A stretch of DNA of 42,593 nucleotides from a virus: positions 1-42,593 of IMG/VR virus record IMGVR_UViG_3300021959_000097; one strand, 5' to 3'. Of the stretch, positions 6,620 through 14,944 are shown in pieces. A program made the translations under genes and the position numbers. Every line of letters begins with the position of its first letter. Within the stretch, counting starts at the first letter, position 1. Below the pieces are notes generated by a model. The model saw only the letters and a list, made by a program, of their open reading frames with translations. It was not told the origin of the DNA and made no database searches.

Positions 6620-6919
6620 ATGGCAACATACAGTTTATCATCGCCCTACTCAACTACAACACAGAATAATCTTTATCTGGAACTTCTTAACATAAGACCA
6701 GTTCCATCAGAAGATGATGATTACCTATATTCAATTGAAGGACAGTATAGGCATAGACCAGATTTATTAGCATATGACCTTTACGGTGATCCGAAACTTT
6801 GGTGGGTTTTTGTTCAAAGAAATATGGAGGTACTCAAAGATCCTATTTTTGATTTTGAAACAGGAACAAAAATCTACATACCCAAGGACTCCAATTTAAG
6901 AAAATTCCTAGGAGTCTAA
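6620..6919 (+). CDS. 53: gp53-like baseplate wedge protein
   Basis: At 99 aa it is about half the length of T4 gp53 (196 aa), but it keeps the diagnostic core YRHRPDLLAYDLYGDPKLWW, followed by VFVQRN, DPIFDFETG and IYIPK. gp53 clamps the wedge around the hub through a LysM-like fold, and the C-terminal part here fits that fold. The ATG follows the gp48 TAA by one nucleotide, and the same one-nucleotide gap follows this gene. This suggests coupled translation of the inner baseplate proteins. Confidence 0.88.
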   Translation: MATYSLSSPYSTTTQNNLYLELLNIRPVPSEDDDYLYSIEGQYRHRPDLLAYDLYGDPKLWWVFVQRNMEVLKDPIFDFETGTKIYIPKDSNLRKFLGV

Positions 6920-6920
6920 C

Positions 6921-9365
6921 ATGGCTGCAGAATTCATTGAAAGAAGAATACAAAGCAATGGTAACACCACTAATGTTAATATCAATAGAGATCAACCCTA
7001 TATTGACACAATAATTAATGGTAAGAAGGCACGTGTTTATGGAAGCCAAGAACAATTAGATGAATACCAAAACAAAAAACCAGACGGAACTAAAATTGCG
7101 CAGACAAACAAGGTACCAGCCAACGCCAGTAAGGGAATGGCTCGTTTCGCAGAAGCCTACAATAAAGCAGTTAATAAAATAAAAGACGGAAAGTCATCTG
7201 TCACAACACCACCGGAAACAACTTCTGGGTCACAGGGACAGAATCTACAAAACCTTGTTCCTAATCCACTTTTAGATTTTGCAAGTTATACACCTTTATG
7301 GACACTGGCAGTTCTTACTCCTCAACAGTTTAACAACCCTACATCTTATAGAACAGATGATTTATCATTTGCAAAACAAACATTTGACATTCAGAATCAA
7401 GTAGATAGCGGCTCGGGAGATGGACTCATAACACAAACAGCAACGCTTGAATCGGGAATTGTATTTTCTTCAGGGGGAAGAGATTCACCAGGATCCACAT
7501 CAAGAGTCAATACTGCATACGGAAGGCCAGAGTTTTATGTTGATAATTTCAGAATGAAAGCGGTAGTTTCTGCAACAGAGGCAACTGGCAATTCAAATGC
7601 TACTGGTTTTGAATTTGAAATTTATGAACCTTACAGCATGGGGTTACTGCTTCAGAGCATGCAGACCGCGGCAATAAAAGCAGGATATGCAAACTATCTA
7701 AACAATGCTGCATTTTTATTAAGATTAGATTTCAAAGGTTTTAAACAAGACGGCACTGTTTTTAAAAGTGTAAAGCCTAAGTTTTTTCCAATGAAATTGA
7801 CCGAAGTAAAATTTGAGGTTGATGAAGGCGGAAGCAAATACAATGTCAAGGCAATCCCGTATAATCACGGTGCATTGAGTGATAATGTTGATCTTACTTT
7901 TAAAGATATTAAAATCGCAGCGCCTAATGAAAACACAGTTGAAGAGATGTTAGTGACTGGGGATCGGAGTCTAGTAAGCATCCTTAAGAAGGCAGAAGAA
8001 GAAAACGTAAAAAATAAAATGTATTCTGTCGAAGACATATACGAAGTACAGTTTCCTAAGAGTTGGGATGAATTTATTGCACACAGATCAGGAACCACTG
8101 AAGACAAGGGAGCAACAAACAAATCAAAAAAACCAACCAAGTCAGTAGGAAAAAGCCAACCAGTAACCAAGAATGAGTTTGGAGAAAACGGCATTGGAAA
8201 AGCAACCTTTGCTTACAGTGCAGAAACCGGCGGCAACTTCGATTTTTCCAAAGAGGGTGATGTATATAATGAAGAAACTGGTCTTGTTGAAAGAGACAAG
8301 ATGACCATTAATCCTAAAACTAGAGTTTTCAGTTTTACACAAGAACAGAAACTAACTGACATAATCGTGCAAGTCATACTAAGTTCTACCTATGCAAAAC
8401 AGGCATTGGATCCTGCCAATCTAGTTGATGGATTTATTAAATGGTTTAGACTAGACGTACAGATAGAGTTTTTAGATTATGATATATTAGTTGCAGATTT
8501 TGCAAAAAAATATACATTTAGGGTGGTACCTTTCTTTGTTCATCACAGCATCTTTAATTCTCCAACTTCTGCTAACCTTGGGTATTCTGAATTGGAAAAG
8601 AAAATTGTAAAAAGGTACGATTACATATACACCGGACAGAACCAAGACATTATTAGATTTGACATTGCAATTAATAATTTGTTTTATACTGGAGGCGCTT
8701 CCAATGCTGAAAAAAATACCTCCACAAATCAAACCAATGATCAACAAGGTACTGCTTCTGGTACTAAAACAAAAACAGAAACAACGACGGGTTCAGCCGC
8801 AGCAGCACAAACCGCTAATCTAGGTAAGTCTAAAAAGAAAAGTGATCCTGCCCTATTTAAAAACAGAAAAGGTGGTTCGGGACAAAATGACGTTGAGAAA
8901 CAGGTTGCGGAAACATTTCATGAAGCATTCCTTAATGGTAGCAGTGCTGACTTGGTAACTGTTGATCTAGAAATACTAGGTGATACATATTGGATGGTTG
9001 ATAGTGGCATGGGAAATTATTTTGCTAAACCTTCTAGCCAATCCGACCTTATTACCAATGACGGAACGGCTAATTACGAAGGACAGGATTGTTACATTTA
9101 CATAAGTTTTAGAACACCAGCAGACGTTGATACTAAAGCAGGATTGTATCAATTTAATAGAAAAGGAGTTGAAAGTCCGTTTAGTGGTATCTATCAAGTC
9201 ACCATGGTGGAAAATAAGTTTGAAAACGGAACTTTTACACAAAACCTAAAATGTCTTAGAAAACAAGGACAACCAATTGATTACGAAGGCAAACCAATTC
9301 CGCAAAACAAACAGGAAGCGGTTGCAACCAAGGTAGTAGTTGATGATAGTCTAGGATCAACATAA
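6921..9365 (+). CDS. large baseplate hub protein (gp27-like, inferred)
   Basis: The 814-aa protein sits directly before gp5, where a hub partner is expected. The region at about 200-310 resembles a tail-hub beta barrel: PEFYVDNFRMKAVVSA, FEFEIYEPYSMGLLLQSM, LLRLDFKGF, KLTEVKFEV. A second barrel-like segment follows at about 480-590 (FRLDVQIEFLDYDIL, YTFRVVPFFVHHS). Low-complexity linkers occur at about 85-110 and 595-655 (Thr/Ser/Gln/Lys-rich). It is about twice the length of T4 gp27 (391 aa). The role as the trimeric hub that seats gp5 and the tube is inferred from position and these motifs; I cannot confirm homology without a profile or structure search. Confidence 0.65.
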   Translation: MAAEFIERRIQSNGNTTNVNINRDQPYIDTIINGKKARVYGSQEQLDEYQNKKPDGTKIAQTNKVPANASKGMARFAEAYNKAVNKIKDGKSSVTTPPETTSGSQGQNLQNLVPNPLLDFASYTPLWTLAVLTPQQFNNPTSYRTDDLSFAKQTFDIQNQVDSGSGDGLITQTATLESGIVFSSGGRDSPGSTSRVNTAYGRPEFYVDNFRMKAVVSATEATGNSNATGFEFEIYEPYSMGLLLQSMQTAAIKAGYANYLNNAAFLLRLDFKGFKQDGTVFKSVKPKFFPMKLTEVKFEVDEGGSKYNVKAIPYNHGALSDNVDLTFKDIKIAAPNENTVEEMLVTGDRSLVSILKKAEEENVKNKMYSVEDIYEVQFPKSWDEFIAHRSGTTEDKGATNKSKKPTKSVGKSQPVTKNEFGENGIGKATFAYSAETGGNFDFSKEGDVYNEETGLVERDKMTINPKTRVFSFTQEQKLTDIIVQVILSSTYAKQALDPANLVDGFIKWFRLDVQIEFLDYDILVADFAKKYTFRVVPFFVHHSIFNSPTSANLGYSELEKKIVKRYDYIYTGQNQDIIRFDIAINNLFYTGGASNAEKNTSTNQTNDQQGTASGTKTKTETTTGSAAAAQTANLGKSKKKSDPALFKNRKGGSGQNDVEKQVAETFHEAFLNGSSADLVTVDLEILGDTYWMVDSGMGNYFAKPSSQSDLITNDGTANYEGQDCYIYISFRTPADVDTKAGLYQFNRKGVESPFSGIYQVTMVENKFENGTFTQNLKCLRKQGQPIDYEGKPIPQNKQEAVATKVVVDDSLGST

Positions 9366-9366
9366 T

Positions 9367-11061
9367 ATGGCAACAGAAAAAAGAACACCAAATAATTTTA
9401 CTAAAGCCAGCAGCATTGGTAATGGAATACATCTAGCCAAAGTTGTGAGCGTTCTTGACCCTACCTTCAATGGCAAACTTAAAGTTACCATACTGAGAAA
9501 TCAAGGTAATGATCCTAACACTGATTCACAAACCTATTTGGTTAGTCCTGCATTTCCTTTCTTTGGTTACACACCGTACGAAGCACTAGGAAATAATGCT
9601 AACGATTTTAATGACACTCAAAAATCATATGGTATGTGGTTTGTACCGCCCGACATCGGAGTGATAGTTATGGTCATGTTTGCAAACGGAGATCCAGCAC
9701 AGGGATTTTGGTTTGCCTGTGTTCCGCCTTCCTTTGCTAATCACATGGTTCCTGCTATCGGTGGAACCACCGAAGTGGCAATTTCAGATGCGGACAAGAA
9801 AAAATATGATACAAAACAACCCTTGCCTACCGGTGACATAAACAAGAGACACAACGCAACGGCACAGGAAATAAATCCTGAAAAAATTAAAAAACCTATA
9901 CATCCTATTGCTGACAGATTTTTAGAACAGGGAACACTAGAAGATGACGTTAGGGGAGTAGTAACATCCACTAGCAGACGCCAAACTCCTAATAGTGTAT
10001 TTGGTATAAGCACACCTGGACCTCTTGATAAGAGAACGGATGCTAAAAGAATGGTTATAGGTACTAACGAGTCTCAATCACCTACCTCAATCCCGGTTAG
10101 CAGATTAGGAGGAACACAGTTTGTAATAGATGATGGCGATGAGAGATACCTAAGAAAAACACCTGCCGGAACAGGACCAGTTGCATATGCAGATGTTGCA
10201 GCCGGAGAAAAAGGCAATGTAACAATTCCATACAACGAATACACAAGGATAAGAACTAGAACCGGACACCAATTATTATTACACAATTCTGAAGATTTAA
10301 TTTACATCGGTAATTCTAGAGGTACTGCTTGGGTCGAATTGACTTCAAATGGAAAGATAGATATCTATGCCGCTGACAGCATAAGCATACATTCCGAAAA
10401 TGATTTAAACATCAAGGCTGATAGAGACATCAACATCGAAGCAGGAAGAAATGTTAATATGAAAGCCACTGCCGAATATCAGTCTCCATCGACATTACAT
10501 CGTAAGGACGACGATGGAAATCCAGTTCCTAAGATAGAAGATTATGCTGGATTGGAAGCAGGTAGAATACAGATAGAAAGTGCTTTCAACACAAACATAC
10601 TAATAGGTGCAAATGGAAAGATTGAAACTAGAGCATACGAAAACAGTGCCGGTGTGATAGTACCAGGAGACTTAGACATTGATGTGATCGGCAATACTAG
10701 AATAGAACAGAAGATTAACTTGGATATCAAAACCGGATTACGAACAAGTTTAACAGCAGGTGCAAATACTGAAATACTAAGCACGGGTCAGCACATAGAA
10801 ACAGCAGCAGAAATACACATGAATGGTCCCCAAGCAAGAACAGCAGATGATGCTCAAAGCATTGCGGATTTGATCACGCATAAAAACATAGTAACAAACA
10901 CTGCTGTTGGATGGAATCAAAGCAAACGATACAATGAAGGAACAATTAGATCTATAATGAAACGAGTTCCAATGCACGAACCTTGGCCATTGCATGAAAA
11001 CTTTGCTCCTTCGGAACAGAATCAAACAGCAACTGATAGAGAAATAGGAGGGGAAGAATAG
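9367..11061 (+). CDS. 5: gp5-like baseplate hub/needle protein without visible lysozyme domain
   Basis: The 564 aa are close to T4 gp5 (575 aa) in length. The N-terminal OB-fold is visible (GIHLAKVVSVLDPTFNGKLK, SYGMWFVPPDIGVIVMVMFA, AQGFWFACVP). A VgrG-like linker follows with RLGGTQFVIDDGDERY (about 245-260) and YTRIRTRTGHQLLLH. Then comes a beta-helix needle with regularly spaced short repeats (GKIDIYAADSISIHSEND, INIEAGRNVNMKA). T4 gp5 has a lysozyme domain between the OB-fold and the needle. Here residues 140-240 are a Lys/Pro/Thr-rich linker with no recognisable muramidase core. The needle role is therefore well supported, but a lytic role is not. Confidence 0.88.
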   Translation: MATEKRTPNNFTKASSIGNGIHLAKVVSVLDPTFNGKLKVTILRNQGNDPNTDSQTYLVSPAFPFFGYTPYEALGNNANDFNDTQKSYGMWFVPPDIGVIVMVMFANGDPAQGFWFACVPPSFANHMVPAIGGTTEVAISDADKKKYDTKQPLPTGDINKRHNATAQEINPEKIKKPIHPIADRFLEQGTLEDDVRGVVTSTSRRQTPNSVFGISTPGPLDKRTDAKRMVIGTNESQSPTSIPVSRLGGTQFVIDDGDERYLRKTPAGTGPVAYADVAAGEKGNVTIPYNEYTRIRTRTGHQLLLHNSEDLIYIGNSRGTAWVELTSNGKIDIYAADSISIHSENDLNIKADRDINIEAGRNVNMKATAEYQSPSTLHRKDDDGNPVPKIEDYAGLEAGRIQIESAFNTNILIGANGKIETRAYENSAGVIVPGDLDIDVIGNTRIEQKINLDIKTGLRTSLTAGANTEILSTGQHIETAAEIHMNGPQARTADDAQSIADLITHKNIVTNTAVGWNQSKRYNEGTIRSIMKRVPMHEPWPLHENFAPSEQNQTATDREIGGEE

Positions 11062-11062
11062 T

Positions 11063-11497
11063 ATGGCAAAGTTATACAAAACTAAATCCGTAGCAACTCA
11101 GAGCGCAACAGTTCAATCTAATGTTCAGTCATTTAAGTATAAAGGATTTAACAGTGCAAATTCTGCTAACGGATTCAAACTTTATGATATTGATCTGGTA
11201 AAACAGGATTTAATCAATCATTTTTACATTAGAAAGGGTGAAAAATTAGAAAATCCTAGTTTTGGAACCATCATTTGGGACATGATCTTTGAACAATTTA
11301 CAGAAGAAGTTAAGGGATTAATAGCACAGGATGTGGAAGATATTATCAACTATGATCCTAGGATAGCGGTTAATGACGTATTGGTTGATAGCACAGAGCA
11401 GGGTATAAGAATAGAGGCAGATATAACTTATTTGCCCTTTAATGTTAATGAAAAAATGTCATTTAGTTTTGATAGAGAAAAGAAAATAATAAACTAA
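11063..11497 (+). CDS. 25: gp25-like baseplate wedge protein
   Basis: The 144-aa protein (T4 gp25 is 132 aa) has the GPW/gp25 core: LYDIDLVKQDLINHFYIRKG, KLENPSFGTIIWDMIFE, and a C-terminal strand pair (GIRIEADITYLPFNV, KMSFSFD). gp25 forms the inner wedge-core bundle with gp6 and links to the sheath. The N-terminal 30 residues are a polar extension. The gene follows gp5 with one intervening base and is followed by a 45-nt gap holding the gp6 late promoter. Confidence 0.93.
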   Translation: MAKLYKTKSVATQSATVQSNVQSFKYKGFNSANSANGFKLYDIDLVKQDLINHFYIRKGEKLENPSFGTIIWDMIFEQFTEEVKGLIAQDVEDIINYDPRIAVNDVLVDSTEQGIRIEADITYLPFNVNEKMSFSFDREKKIIN

Positions 11498-11514
11498 GCA
11501 CTTAATGATTAACG

Positions 11515-11521
11515 CTAAATA
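11515..11521 (+). promoter_or_regulatory. late promoter upstream of gp6 (CTAAATA)
   Basis: CTAAATA lies 22 nt before the gp6 ATG, in the only sizeable gap in the 5.5-28.2 kb run. It matches six of seven positions of the T4-type late box. It likely drives gp6 and the giant gene. Confidence 0.5.
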
Positions 11522-11542
11522 TTACATAGGAAACAATAGCAA

Positions 11543-14500
11543 ATGAGCAATACATCAAGACAGAATAACTTAATACTCAATGAGGACTGGAAGCGCATCT
11601 ACCAGACCTTCCGTAATGCTGATTTTAAGTCCTATGATTTTGAAAATTTAAGAAGGGTAATAATCACCTATATTAGGGAAAATTATCCAGAAGATTTCAA
11701 TGACTATATTGAAAGTTCAGAATACCTAGCACTCATTGATGCTGTGGCATTCCTAGGTCAGAGTTTATCGTTTAGAGTTGATCTTGCAAGTAGAGAAAAC
11801 TTTATTGAACTAGCAGAAAGAAAGGAAAGCATTCTTAGAATTGCTAGAATGCTATCATATAATGCCAAGCGAAATGTTGCCGCAAAAGGATTACTTAAAT
11901 TTGTATCCGTAAATACAACGGAATCAATTTTTGACAGCAATGGTAGAGATTTAAGCAGACAAACCATTAGATGGAATGATGCTACCAATTCCAATTGGGC
12001 AGAACAATTTATTTCAGTTCTAAACGCTGCTATGTCAGATAATACAGAATTCGGAAGAAGCCAAGGTAGTGCAACAATACAGAGTGTTCCTACGGAGCAA
12101 TATAGATTTAGAACAACTACCGTAGATGTGCCGATCTTTACATACACAAAGACCATTGCAGGAAGAGCAATGCCATTCGAACTTGTTAGCACATCTTTCA
12201 AGGACAGTGAAGAATTATACGAAGAAGCACCATATCCTGGAAACCAATTAGGTTTTGTATATAGACAGGATGGTCAAGGCCCAGCCAGTGCAAACACAGG
12301 ATTCTATATGATGTTCAAGCAAGGATCTCTAGAACTTGCAGACTTTAATATTGAAGTACCTACTACCAACGAAAAAATAAATGTTGTAAGTGAGAACATC
12401 AACAATGATGATGTATGGTTATTTGCACTTAACAGTCTAGGTGTTCAAACCGAGCAATGGACAAAGGTTAGCAATGTTGTAGGAAATAATATTGCCTACA
12501 ATAGTTTGGTCGGAGACATCAAAAATATCTATGCTATAGACACCAGAGAAAATGACAAGATAGATTTAGTGTTTGCAGATGGTGTTTATGGAAATCTACC
12601 TAAAGGATCTTTTAGAACATACTATAGAGTTAGTAACGGTTTAACCTATTCAATTAGTCCTAATGAAATGAAAGGAATCAATATTTCAGTTTCATATAGA
12701 AATAGAGCAGGTGACCAACACACTCTACAGATTGGATTAGAATTACAAACTTCAGTGACTAATGCTTCTGCTGCTGAGACAGCGGATGCTATTAGACAAA
12801 ATGCACCGGCAACATATTATACGCAGAATAGAATGATTACCGGTGAGGATTACAACCTAGCACCGCTAGGCAGTTCGCAAAATATTTTAAAAGTAAAAGC
12901 AATTAATAGAACTTCGAGTGGTATTAGTAGAAATTTTGATATTGTTGATGCAAGTGGAAAGTACAGTAGCATTAATGTATTTGGTGATGACGGATACATT
13001 TACAAAGAAGAATCTGAAAGAGCATTATCTTTTAAATTTACAAATAGAACAGATATTATAAATTTTATTAAAAGAAATGTCGAACCTGTATTTTCTGACA
13101 CAGATGTTTATAATTTTTACCTTACTAAGTTTGATAAGATATTGTTTTCAGAAGAAAACACAATATGGAATTCTGTAACCAATGAAACAAATAGAGGTAC
13201 AGGATATTTCTTTAACAATGTTGATTTAGGTCTGTTAAAAGTAGGATTGTATGCTACAAATAATTTAAAATATCTATACTCAGGATCAAATGTTAAATTT
13301 GTTGCTCCAACCGGACAGGCATTTAAAAATGGTGAATTGGTCACCCTAGATGAAAATGATATAGAACAAACTACCTATGTATGGACCAAGGTAGTTTCAG
13401 TTTCCGGTGACGGAACTAATGCAGGCAGAGGAGCACTTACAACAGGATTTGGCCCTATAGTGTTTAATGACAAAATTCCAACAGGAGCAATTGCTAAAAG
13501 AATTATTCCTAAATTTGTAACTGATTTATCAAATTCATTAGAATCAGAAATTGTGAATGAAATATTTAATGGTTTAAACTTTGGTCTAAGATTTGATGAC
13601 GTTACATCAAGTTGGAAAATTATTGAAAGACAAAATTTAAATTTAACAGGTCCATTTAGCCTTGGTAAGGCAGGAGACATTACTAGCAATAATATCGATT
13701 CTTCTTGGATAGTTGCATTTGTAAAGGATAATGATCAATATATTGTTAGAATTAGAAAACTAGATTATGTATTTGGTAGTGTTGAACAAAACAGATTTTA
13801 TTTTGATAAAAATGAAAAAGCATATAACAATGTTACAGGATTGTTGGCAAAGGATACTGTTAAGGTTCTTGGAATTAACACTCAAAGTTCTAGTCTAACA
13901 CCACTTAAAAATGATTTTCCTTTTGAAATAAGTGATACAATCACTTTTGATGACGGATACGAAAGTACTAAAGAAATTAAATTAGCATTCAAAGACAGTG
14001 ATGATGACGGTGTAATTGATAACCCTGAGTCCTTCACAAGCGTTGTTGGAGAAGACCTTGATTTAAATTATTTGTTCTTCCAAGAAAGAACGGACGAGTA
14101 TGGAAGCACTGTTTATGATTTGGTCAATACAACAACTACTCCATTTAAAATCGTTCAGAGAGAATCGTTGGTTAATATAAATGATGAAACTAATGGACAA
14201 TTAATTTATTTTTATGATTCTGCAGAGGATAGAGTAAAACGTGTTAATAAAACCACTAATACACTTGTTTTAGAAAGTTCATATAAAGCAGCAATTGGAC
14301 GAGACAAATTAAAATTCCAATACACTCATGCAGCCAGCGAGGATAGAAGAATTGATCCTAGCACAACAAATATAATTGATCTATTCATATTAACTAGATC
14401 TTATGATACTACATATAGAAATTGGTTGGCAGGCGCAACAACTACCCAGCCTGAAGAACCATCATCGGACGAATTAAGAATTAATTTTGGCGGAAACTTA

Positions 14501-14944
14501 GCCGCAATTAAATCAATAAGTGACGAAATCATTTATCATCCTGTAAAATACAAAGTATTGTTTGGTAGTTCAGCAGAAAATAAACTACAGGCACAATTCA
14601 AAGTAGTCAAAAATCCATCAAGGGTGATTAATGACAATGATTTAAAAGTTAGAATTGTTAATGCCATCAATGAATTTTTTGATATTAGTAATTGGGATTT
14701 CGGTGATAGATTTTATTTGAGCGAACTTACAACTTATGTTGTTAATTCTGTTTCACCGGATATTACAAATTTTGTTATAGTTCCAAGACAGGCAACCCAA
14801 GTGTTTGGTAGTCTTTTTGAAATACAAAGTAAACCCGACGAGATTTTTGTAAGTGGCGCAAAAGTTGATGATATAGAAATTGTATCAAGTATTACTGCTG
14901 CTGAGATAAAGGTCGGTACGAATTCAGTAGTGAGTAATACATAA
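11543..14944 (+). CDS. 6: gp6-like baseplate wedge protein
   Basis: The 1133-aa protein carries the T4 gp6/baseplate-J signature. At the N-terminus are LRRVIITYIRENYPEDFNDY, EYLALIDAVAFLGQSLSFRV and RENFIELAERKESILRIARM. A central conserved stretch includes ITGEDYNLAPLGSSQNILKV. The C-terminal dimerisation-type region has KYKVLFGSSAENKLQAQF and WDFGDRFYLSELTTYVVNSV. T4 gp6 is about 660 aa, so roughly 470 residues have been added, mostly beta-rich segments at about 450-950. gp6 forms the iris ring that opens on contraction. The stop TAA overlaps the giant gene's ATG by one base. Confidence 0.92.
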   Translation: MSNTSRQNNLILNEDWKRIYQTFRNADFKSYDFENLRRVIITYIRENYPEDFNDYIESSEYLALIDAVAFLGQSLSFRVDLASRENFIELAERKESILRIARMLSYNAKRNVAAKGLLKFVSVNTTESIFDSNGRDLSRQTIRWNDATNSNWAEQFISVLNAAMSDNTEFGRSQGSATIQSVPTEQYRFRTTTVDVPIFTYTKTIAGRAMPFELVSTSFKDSEELYEEAPYPGNQLGFVYRQDGQGPASANTGFYMMFKQGSLELADFNIEVPTTNEKINVVSENINNDDVWLFALNSLGVQTEQWTKVSNVVGNNIAYNSLVGDIKNIYAIDTRENDKIDLVFADGVYGNLPKGSFRTYYRVSNGLTYSISPNEMKGINISVSYRNRAGDQHTLQIGLELQTSVTNASAAETADAIRQNAPATYYTQNRMITGEDYNLAPLGSSQNILKVKAINRTSSGISRNFDIVDASGKYSSINVFGDDGYIYKEESERALSFKFTNRTDIINFIKRNVEPVFSDTDVYNFYLTKFDKILFSEENTIWNSVTNETNRGTGYFFNNVDLGLLKVGLYATNNLKYLYSGSNVKFVAPTGQAFKNGELVTLDENDIEQTTYVWTKVVSVSGDGTNAGRGALTTGFGPIVFNDKIPTGAIAKRIIPKFVTDLSNSLESEIVNEIFNGLNFGLRFDDVTSSWKIIERQNLNLTGPFSLGKAGDITSNNIDSSWIVAFVKDNDQYIVRIRKLDYVFGSVEQNRFYFDKNEKAYNNVTGLLAKDTVKVLGINTQSSSLTPLKNDFPFEISDTITFDDGYESTKEIKLAFKDSDDDGVIDNPESFTSVVGEDLDLNYLFFQERTDEYGSTVYDLVNTTTTPFKIVQRESLVNINDETNGQLIYFYDSAEDRVKRVNKTTNTLVLESSYKAAIGRDKLKFQYTHAASEDRRIDPSTTNIIDLFILTRSYDTTYRNWLAGATTTQPEEPSSDELRINFGGNLAAIKSISDEIIYHPVKYKVLFGSSAENKLQAQFKVVKNPSRVINDNDLKVRIVNAINEFFDISNWDFGDRFYLSELTTYVVNSVSPDITNFVIVPRQATQVFGSLFEIQSKPDEIFVSGAKVDDIEIVSSITAAEIKVGTNSVVSNT

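Noticed and set aside
9760-10110. Lysozyme domain in gp5
   Set aside because: Expected from T4, but no catalytic Glu/Asp/Thr motif or lysozyme-like sequence is visible; the segment is a polar linker.
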